A stretch of DNA of 64,000 nt from Methylomonas sp. LL1 (GTDB lineage: Bacteria > Pseudomonadota > Gammaproteobacteria > Methylococcales > Methylomonadaceae). The stretch is taken from contig NZ_CP064653.1 of the NCBI RefSeq assembly GCF_015711015.1, positions 124,001-188,000 of the forward strand. The letters are read 5' to 3'. The notes under the pieces are model-generated. The model did no database searches. It saw nothing but the letters and a program-made list of their open reading frames with translations, and was not told the origin of the DNA. Positions 1 through 6,271 of this stretch are shown here, one piece after another; positions within the stretch are counted from its first letter, which is position 1, and each line of letters starts with the position of its first letter. Position numbers and translations under genes: made by a program.

Positions 1-594
1 TGCTCCACCGGGATTCATATTTTGCTGGAAGAGCTGGAACTGGTTTTCGAAGCCCATATCATCAATTTGTTGGCCGGCGATCATCAAAAACCGGATTTTT
101 TAGCCGTCAACCCCAAGGCGACCATTCCGGCCCTGGTGCTTGATGACGGCACAGTCCTGACCGAGTTCGCCGCCATCGCTTATTGGCTGGCGCGCAGCTA
201 TCCCAAGGCCCAATTGCTGCCGGGGGATGTCGCCGGCGATGCGCGCGCGATCGAGTTGATCGATTATGTGGTCGGCACCTTGCATGGACAGGGCTTCGCC
301 AGGATATTCACCACCGTTAAATTTAGCCCTAATCCGGCCGATTTCGAGGCGGTCAAAGCTCAGGGGCTAAGCATCGTGCAACAAGGTTTTCAGCTGGTAA
401 ACGATCTGTTGCCCAGCCAAGGTTATGCCTTGGGCAGTTTCAGCATTGCCGATGCCGCCCTGTTTTATGTCGAATTTTGGGCCGATAAATCCGATATCGT
501 CTTGCCGGAAAATTGTCTGGCTCATTATCGCTTGATGTGTTCGCGGCCGGTGGTAAGGCGGGTGTTGATGGAAGAAGGCTATCGTCCGACATAA
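1..594 (+). CDS. Glutathione S-transferase family protein (5' end outside window)
   Basis: The open frame is already running at base 1, so the start codon and first residues lie upstream. The visible N-terminal part (CSTGIHILLEEL, then NPKATIPALVLDDGTVLTE) is the thioredoxin-fold glutathione-binding half of a cytosolic GST, with the usual cis-proline region (IPAL) and the E-F/S-A pair that contacts glutathione. The remaining ~110 residues are a helical GST C-terminal domain. About 197 residues are visible, close to the usual ~200-210, so little is missing. GSTs conjugate glutathione to electrophiles or reduce peroxides in the cytoplasm; the substrate cannot be read from sequence. It is followed 88 bp downstream by the hemerythrin gene. 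Confidence 0.85.
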   Translation, partial: CSTGIHILLEELELVFEAHIINLLAGDHQKPDFLAVNPKATIPALVLDDGTVLTEFAAIAYWLARSYPKAQLLPGDVAGDARAIELIDYVVGTLHGQGFARIFTTVKFSPNPADFEAVKAQGLSIVQQGFQLVNDLLPSQGYALGSFSIADAALFYVEFWADKSDIVLPENCLAHYRLMCSRPVVRRVLMEEGYRPT

Positions 595-682
595 AGCTGC
601 CCGACCGGTAAGTTGATTGTTACCAAGCCCTAAATGGGTTTGACTCAGGCGGAACATAAACAGCATTTTAGGTGAACCGAGC

Positions 683-1096
683 ATGGCATTAATTGAAAAA
701 ACCGACACCCTCACCGTCGGCTACCCGGCGATCGATCACGATCATCACGAATTCATCCAACTGCTGAATCAGCTGGATAACGCGGCGGATGCCGACTTCG
801 CGGTCTTGTTTCAACAGCTATACCAACATACCGAACAGCACTTTGCGCTGGAAAATCAACTGATGCGGCAGTGCGGATTTCCGGCCGAGGCCGAACATAC
901 GGGCGAGCACCAGCGGGTCTTGGGCGAATTCAAGCAATTCAAAACCAGGGTTGATAAAGGCTTGATTGCCTTTGGGCGCTCGTTTGTCAGAGATCGCTTG
1001 CCGCAATGGTTTCAATTACATGTCGCCACGATGGATAGCGCGCTGGCCGTGTATATCAAACTCCGGAGTCAGACCCATGACGGTGTCGCCGGATGA
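683..1096 (+). CDS. Bacteriohemerythrin
   Basis: This 137-residue single-domain protein carries the complete di-iron ligand set of hemerythrins: His21 in an ID-x-x-H context, His49/His53/Glu57 (HFALE), His72/His76, and His113 with Asp118 (H-x4-D). Hemerythrins bind O2 reversibly at a non-heme di-iron centre. In Methylococcus a cytoplasmic bacteriohemerythrin is reported to deliver O2 to particulate methane monooxygenase, which fits a host that also encodes pxmABC in this window. No signal peptide is seen. The stop overlaps the start of the AlkB-like gene (ATGA), so the two are translationally coupled. Confidence 0.9.
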   Translation: MALIEKTDTLTVGYPAIDHDHHEFIQLLNQLDNAADADFAVLFQQLYQHTEQHFALENQLMRQCGFPAEAEHTGEHQRVLGEFKQFKTRVDKGLIAFGRSFVRDRLPQWFQLHVATMDSALAVYIKLRSQTHDGVAG

Positions 1097-1668
1097 CGGA
1101 CTGCGCGGAACTGGAACTCATCAACCAATTTTACCCTAGCGCCGAAAGCGCGCGAATTCTTCAATATTTTCTGCGCCAACATGACTGGCCCGATAATTGT
1201 TATCACTTCGCCGGCCGACAGTTTGTCTTGCCTCGCCTGCAGACCTGGCATGCCGATGCCGGCATACGCTATAGCTATAGCAACAATCTGCTGGAAACCC
1301 GGCCCTGGACCGAGATGCTGAGCCAGATCAGGATTAAGGTCGAATCGTTGCTGGATTATTCGTTTAATTCGGTGTTGGTCAACTGTTATCGAAACGGTGA
1401 CGATCATGTCGGTTGGCATGCGGATAACGAACGGGAATTAGGCGAGAACCCCTTTATCGCCTCGGTCAGCTTTGGCGCGGAGCGGGCGTTTGCCTTCAAA
1501 CATAAGCGTTCATCGGAACAGGGCCGAATTTTGTTGGGCAGCGGTTGTTTGCTGATCATGCGGCCGGCCTTTCAAACCCATTGGTTGCATAGCGTGCCGG
1601 AAGACAAAACCAGCCGCCAGGCTCGGATTAATCTGACCTTTCGTAGAGTGAACGGCTTACAAATTTAG
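1093..1668 (+). CDS. AlkB-like 2-oxoglutarate/Fe(II) dioxygenase
   Basis: The 191-residue product has the AlkB jelly-roll signature: an iron-binding H-x-D in VGWHADNE, the distal iron His in the LHSVP segment, and the 2-oxoglutarate-binding R-x5-R in ARINLTFR near the C-terminus. The Y-x-N/G-D-DHVGWH context is closer to ALKBH2/3-type and short bacterial AlkB homologues than to E. coli AlkB itself. Such enzymes oxidatively demethylate alkylated bases in DNA or RNA. Methanotrophs make formaldehyde, so a role in alkylation repair is plausible, but that is inference. It overlaps the hemerythrin stop by 4 bp. An O2-binding protein paired with an O2-dependent enzyme is notable. Confidence 0.88.
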   Translation: MTDCAELELINQFYPSAESARILQYFLRQHDWPDNCYHFAGRQFVLPRLQTWHADAGIRYSYSNNLLETRPWTEMLSQIRIKVESLLDYSFNSVLVNCYRNGDDHVGWHADNERELGENPFIASVSFGAERAFAFKHKRSSEQGRILLGSGCLLIMRPAFQTHWLHSVPEDKTSRQARINLTFRRVNGLQI

Positions 1669-1832
1669 TCGGCCGCTGGACTTTCCGAATCAAAGCCGGT
1701 AAAAATATCCCCGAACAATTTGCTACTGATTCTACAGTCTATGGATTGCCCCATGGTGTCGATGGTGTTGTCGCGGTTGATGGACGAGTGGCCGGCGTAG
1801 GTTAGATGTCCCGCGTCATCGGACCATTGGAC
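1665..1832 (-). pseudogene. Decayed C-terminal gene fragment, possibly SGNH-hydrolase tail
   Basis: The minus strand has an open frame of ~55 codons with no credible start, closed upstream by a stop at 1833-1835. Its translation (WSDDAGHLTYAGHSSINRD and onward) has protein-like composition, and the DD-x-x-HLT-x-x-GH stretch resembles the last catalytic block of SGNH/GDSL-type hydrolases or acyltransferase-linked esterases. I read it as the 3' remnant of a deleted gene convergent with the AlkB-like gene. The assignment is tentative; it could be chance. The rest of this 272-bp gap (1669-1940) shows nothing else recognisable. Confidence 0.3.
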
Positions 1833-1940
1833 TTACCGGCTTTTATCTCGGCGTCTCTAACAAATTTAATTAACTGATTTCGAACATTTTATAGAACAAT
1901 AAACGTCCAAGGAGCGGATTAACCATTTCACCCTGTCCCG

Positions 1941-4583
1941 ATGGTAACGCATAGCGTCAAAACTCAAGCTATTCTGGATTATGTTGACGGGCAACCGGTT
2001 TGGGTGCGCTATGGCCTAGCCTTTCTGGCCGTCAGTGCCGCGGCTGTAGCGACGTTCTATATTCCGGTGCTGGGTTTACGAGCACCATTCCTGTTGTTTT
2101 TTTTCGCGATTATTCAAGCCACTTTTTGGTTCGGTTTGCATCAAGGTATTTTCGCGATGCTGTTATCCTTGTTCGTAGCTAATAGCTATTTCTTGATTCC
2201 GCTTTGTATTTCAACACCCGACGATATTGTTGTTTTAAACATCGGCTTTTGTATATTGTCAGCGGTGATGATAGCCACTACCGGATTTCATCGGCGCTTA
2301 ACCAAGACGCTGAGGGACAGCAGGTACGATTTGAACCACGCGCAAGCCGTGGGACAAATCGGCAGTTGGCGTATGAACGTGCAAGCTAACGAATTGTACT
2401 GGTCCGACCAGAATCACCGTATTTTCGGCATTCCCAAGGGGACGCCGATGAGCTATGAAACTTTTCTCGGCTGCGTGCATCCGGATGACCTGGAATACGT
2501 CGACCGGATGTGGCGGGCTTGTCTGCGGGGCGAGCCTTACGACATTGAACATCGGCTTATGGTGGCGGGCGAGTTGAAATGGGTGCGCGAGAAGGCTGAA
2601 TTGGAATTCGATCGCAATGGGCAACTGATAGGGGCTTTCGGCACTACTCAGGACATTAGCCGGCGCAAGCAAGCCGAAGAGCAGTTGAAGGAAAGTCAGC
2701 GTTTGCTGGCGGAGTCGCAGGCCATCGCCCACATCGGTAGTTGGACAGTCGATATGGCTAGCGGCCGGGTAAACTGGAGTGAAGAAGGTTTACGGCTTTA
2801 TGGCATCGTGTCCGACAGCCATCTCAACCTGACCTTTGAGCAGTTTCTGGCCTTGTTGGATGCGGAACACCGGCCGGCCATGCGGGCATGGGTCGAATCC
2901 TGCGCGGCGGGTGACAATCCGGCGGAGATTGAGTTTCGAGTTCACAAGCCGGATGGCTCGATTCGTTGGTTACAAGGACGCGGTAAACTCGAAACAGGTC
3001 CCGATGGCGAAGCTGTGCGCATGGTCGGCACGGTGCAGGATATTACCGAGCTAAAGCAGGCCATGGAGGTCGTACGCGCGGGCGAGGCATTTGTGCGGGA
3101 TTTGCTCAACTCGTTGCCCGAACACGTCGTGTTGCTGGATCAGCAGGGCAAGGTAACCTCCGTCAATGAGCCTTGGGAACGCTTCGCGCGCGAACAGGGT
3201 GGCTCGGTTTGCGAACTTTCGGTGGGCGCGAATTATCTGGATGTCTGCCGCCGCTGGTCCGCCGCCGGCGACTCCGGTGCCAGCAAGGCTCTCAATGGCC
3301 TGGAGTCGTTGTTTGCCGGACAGCGGCAGGAGTTCTTCATGGAATATCCGTGCCCAACCGCCGACGGCTTACTGTGGTTTCTGATGCATGCCAAACGCGT
3401 CAATCACAGTTTTGAGGGCGTCATCATTACCCACCTCGACATTACCGAACATAAAGCGGCCGAAATCATGCTGCGTGAAACCGAGGCCAGGTTGGCGCTG
3501 ACCGTGGAAGCGGTGCATGCCGCATATTGGGACTGGGATTTAGAGACACAAGCATTGTACCTGTCCCCGGAATGGAAACAGCAAATTGGTTTTGACGAGC
3601 ACGAATTAGCCAACTGCTGGGATGAGTGGGAATCCCGCCTGCATCCGGAGGATAGGGATATGGTGGTGACGGCCACGGAAAATTATATCGCCGGCGGTCA
3701 ACAGGACTATGAGCTGGAGTTTCGCCTGCGGCACAAGGATGGTTCTTACCGCTGGATTCATGCGCGCGGAGGTTTGTTGCGAGACCAGGCCAACCATCCC
3801 TACCGGATGCTTGGCATCAATTTGGATGTTACCGAGTATATGAAATCCAGGGAACTCGCCCAGCGCCGCGACAAGATGGAGCACTCGTTCCGGTTATCGG
3901 TAGCCACGCAGACCGCGTCCGCGATCGCGCACGAGCTAAACCAGCCCCTGACCGCCATCAACTCCTATGCCGATGTTGCGCTCAAACTGCTGCAAATCGG
4001 GAGTCCAGACCCGCAAAAACTGGCCCATGTTTTGGAAAGTTGCGGCCAACAAGCCCGCCGCGCGGCGGAAGTCATACGGCAATTGTTGGACCAATTGCAA
4101 CAAACCAAAGCCATCAGGGAGGCGGTCGATATCAATCTGTCGGTGAAGGAGGCACTCGAATTCATCTTGAGGTACAAGGAATTTGATGCTTTTCAGATAG
4201 AGCTGGAACTGGCCATTGATTTACCCTTGGTAATGGCTAATTCGCTGCAGGTTCAGAAAGTGCTGCTCAATCTGATCGGCAATGGCCTGGAAGCGATGCG
4301 GGAACGGGGGGAAGACGCCGAGATCATGACGGTCAGCACCCGCCGCGCCGAAGGCGATCCGGACATGGTACAAGTCACCGTTTGCGACAGCGGAAAAGGC
4401 GTGGCTGACGGCATTCCGCTTAGAACCCTATTTCAGCCTTTCTACACGACCAAATCCACCGGCTTGGGCATGGGCTTGGCTATCAGCCGCAGCTTGATTC
4501 AATCCTTCGGCGGCAGCATGTGGGCGGAACGCAATGCCGACAGCGGCCTGAGTATTCACTTTACCTTACCCTTTGCGAAATGA
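1941..4583 (+). CDS. Membrane-anchored multi-PAS sensor histidine kinase (FixL/TtrS-like)
   Basis: The 880-residue product has about four hydrophobic segments in the first ~115 residues (DUF4118-like anchor). Four consecutive PAS/PAC units follow (roughly 130-245, 255-375, 380-500, 510-640), with PAC signatures such as HKDGSYRWIHARG. A HisKA domain with phosphoacceptor His near 663 (IAHELNQPLTAI) and a HATPase with N box (NLIGNGLEA) and G boxes (DSGKG, GLGMGLAIS) complete it. The HELNQPL context is typical of FixL/TtrS-type kinases. It overlaps the following FixJ-like gene by ATGA, so they form a two-component pair. No heme-PAS histidine can be assigned by eye, so O2 sensing is possible but unproven. 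Confidence 0.9.
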   Translation: MVTHSVKTQAILDYVDGQPVWVRYGLAFLAVSAAAVATFYIPVLGLRAPFLLFFFAIIQATFWFGLHQGIFAMLLSLFVANSYFLIPLCISTPDDIVVLNIGFCILSAVMIATTGFHRRLTKTLRDSRYDLNHAQAVGQIGSWRMNVQANELYWSDQNHRIFGIPKGTPMSYETFLGCVHPDDLEYVDRMWRACLRGEPYDIEHRLMVAGELKWVREKAELEFDRNGQLIGAFGTTQDISRRKQAEEQLKESQRLLAESQAIAHIGSWTVDMASGRVNWSEEGLRLYGIVSDSHLNLTFEQFLALLDAEHRPAMRAWVESCAAGDNPAEIEFRVHKPDGSIRWLQGRGKLETGPDGEAVRMVGTVQDITELKQAMEVVRAGEAFVRDLLNSLPEHVVLLDQQGKVTSVNEPWERFAREQGGSVCELSVGANYLDVCRRWSAAGDSGASKALNGLESLFAGQRQEFFMEYPCPTADGLLWFLMHAKRVNHSFEGVIITHLDITEHKAAEIMLRETEARLALTVEAVHAAYWDWDLETQALYLSPEWKQQIGFDEHELANCWDEWESRLHPEDRDMVVTATENYIAGGQQDYELEFRLRHKDGSYRWIHARGGLLRDQANHPYRMLGINLDVTEYMKSRELAQRRDKMEHSFRLSVATQTASAIAHELNQPLTAINSYADVALKLLQIGSPDPQKLAHVLESCGQQARRAAEVIRQLLDQLQQTKAIREAVDINLSVKEALEFILRYKEFDAFQIELELAIDLPLVMANSLQVQKVLLNLIGNGLEAMRERGEDAEIMTVSTRRAEGDPDMVQVTVCDSGKGVADGIPLRTLFQPFYTTKSTGLGMGLAISRSLIQSFGGSMWAERNADSGLSIHFTLPFAK

Positions 4584-5215
4584 GCAGCGAACCTTGCGTT
4601 TTTCTAGTCGACGACGACTTTGCGGTCCGCGATAGTCTGAAGCTGGTGATTGAAGCAGCCGGCTTTGTTTGCCGGACGTTCGAGAGCGCCGAGCACTTTT
4701 TGGAAAGTTTTTGTCCCGGTAACATCGGCGTCCTGCTGCTGGATGTCAATATGCCTGGGCTGGACGGCCAAGAATTGCAAGCCGAACTCAGTCGCCGCCA
4801 TATCCATTTGCCCATCATCTTCCTCACCGCGCATGGCGACATACCGATGACCGTTCGCGTCATCAAGGCCGGCGCGCTCGATTTTCTGACCAAGCCCGTC
4901 AGTTCCGAACTTTTGATTAAACGGGTTCGGGAAGCGCTGCAACAGGAAGTCGAGATGCACGCCAAAACCATGGAGGAACAAGCCCTTTGCCGCCGGCTAA
5001 GTGGATTGACGGCGCGCGAAATGGAGGTCATGACCTGGGTGGTATCGGGACTTGCCAATAAGGAAATTGCCCGTAAGCTGGACATCAGCCACCGAACCGT
5101 CGAGATTCACCGGGCCAGGGTCATGGAAAAAACCGGTGCCGCCAATCTGCTGGAACTAGCCCATATTTGTGAAACTTGCCGGCTGTGCCTCGACCCTCCT
5201 TTCGAGTCCACCTGA
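4580..5215 (+). CDS. FixJ-like response regulator (receiver + LuxR HTH)
   Basis: I chose the ATG at 4580 because it overlaps the kinase stop (ATGA) and gives a standard 211-residue FixJ-family protein. The receiver (1-120) has the acidic pocket Asp11-13, phosphoacceptor Asp55 (LLLDVNMPG), Thr (FLTAHGD) and Lys (LTKPV). After a linker, residues ~135-200 form a LuxR/GerE helix-turn-helix (LTAREMEVM, then ANKEIARKLDISHRTVEIH). It should be phosphorylated by the adjacent kinase and activate transcription. The nearby surface-redox block (6.2-20.8 kb) is a candidate target, because two further receivers of the same subfamily bracket that block. Confidence 0.92.
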   Translation: MSSEPCVFLVDDDFAVRDSLKLVIEAAGFVCRTFESAEHFLESFCPGNIGVLLLDVNMPGLDGQELQAELSRRHIHLPIIFLTAHGDIPMTVRVIKAGALDFLTKPVSSELLIKRVREALQQEVEMHAKTMEEQALCRRLSGLTAREMEVMTWVVSGLANKEIARKLDISHRTVEIHRARVMEKTGAANLLELAHICETCRLCLDPPFEST

Positions 5216-5373
5216 CTCAAGCCGCCTCGTGATAGCCATCGTATCGGCTAAGCGTTTGCCGGTAGGTGCCCGCACGTATTTCAATTTTAAGGTCTTTTTG
5301 CTGTAATTTCATCGCAAGAAAGGCATTAAAACCCTGCCTGCCGAATGTTTAGATCAGCAACGAGGAGGCTGGT

Positions 5374-5763
5374 ATGAATATAGATTCGACCGTGTTTTTT
5401 TTGGACGACGATGCGGCGGTACGCGATGCCATCGGTATATCCTTGCGCATGTCCGGATTTAGAGTCGAAGTGTATGCTTCCGGAACAGCATTTCTGAAAA
5501 CCTACCAGGCCGATCGTCCCGGTTGCGTGTTGATGAATGCAATCCTACCCGACATGCATGGCTTAGCGGTTCTACGAGAACTAAACAGACGAAATTGTTC
5601 GATCCCGGTTATCTTCATGACCGGTATCGGAATCATACGGGATTTGTTGCCGATCCTGCGGATTGGTGCGTTTGCTATTCTGGAGTGCCCTTGTTCTAGG
5701 CATTTGATGATAGAAAGTGTATGCCATGCCATCCGGCATGATGATAGAAGCCGCTGGCTCTGA
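5374..5763 (+). CDS. Degenerate stand-alone receiver domain (pseudo-receiver)
   Basis: This 129-residue protein aligns without gaps with the receiver of the FixJ-like regulator just upstream (DDDAAVRD acidic pocket at 11-18). The phosphoacceptor aspartate is Asn55 (VLMNAILP) and the conserved lysine is Cys105 (LECPC), while Thr83 is kept. There is no output domain. A good ribosome site (GAGGAGG) precedes the ATG. The frame is intact, so it is either a non-phosphorylatable decoy/adaptor receiver or a gene early in decay. Phosphotransfer in the usual manner should be impossible. Confidence 0.75.
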   Translation: MNIDSTVFFLDDDAAVRDAIGISLRMSGFRVEVYASGTAFLKTYQADRPGCVLMNAILPDMHGLAVLRELNRRNCSIPVIFMTGIGIIRDLLPILRIGAFAILECPCSRHLMIESVCHAIRHDDRSRWL

Positions 5764-5909
5764 AAACTGCCTTGAGTATCGAAACAAACTCGAGTCGTTA
5801 TTGATCCGAGTGGGAGGGGCTTTAGGTGGGGCGGTTCAGACCCAGGCGAATTTTTTTGCAATAAAACCGCGAAGCGGAAATATGCCGAAGGCATGGGGTT
5901 AATCCCCTG

Positions 5910-6125
5910 ATACCGCCCCGAGCATCGCAGCATTTGACGAGAATAGCCCGCCAGGGGAGCGGCAGGGATGCCGCTCGTTTTCGGAGGGGCTGGGAGCCCC
6001 TTGAGAAAACCCTCGTCAAATGCGAGAAGCGCAGGATCCAGGCGGTATTGGGGCGGCCTTTTCTTTGGTTGCTTTCTTTTGGCCGAGCAAAAGAAAGCAA
6101 CTCGGCAGTCGGTCCGAGAACCGAC
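5910..6125 (+). repeat. Structured dispersed intergenic element, copy A
   Basis: This occupies most of the 508-bp gap between the pseudo-receiver and the multicopper oxidase. It is ~80% identical by eye to the inverted copy at 30117-30333. Visible stems are P1 5910-5917/6041-6048, P2 5930-5941/6012-6023 (12 bp perfect), P3 5957-5963/5970-5976, P4 5978-5991/5995-6009, P5 6069-6081/6088-6100 (13 bp perfect) and P6 6108-6113/6120-6125. Bases that differ from copy B in P1, P2 and P5 change in pairs so that pairing is kept. Short open frames across it are spurious. It could be a non-autonomous mobile repeat or a structured RNA. The flanks (5764-5909, 6126-6271) hold nothing I recognise. Confidence 0.8.
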
Positions 6126-6271
6126 TTAAAATCAGCTTCGCGTAGCGTTTCGTTAATTTACGCTTCGGTTTGAATCGCACCCCTAAAGCCTCTTCCACTG
6201 TTTCAACACACTATCCTGGTTCCAGGCGGGCATGCGTTTGGTTGATCTATGCCTGCCCGTCCGGAGATGAT

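Noticed and set aside
5934..6198. Short open frames on both strands in the dispersed element
   Set aside because: They are produced by stems of the repeat, and similar spurious frames are seen in the second copy.
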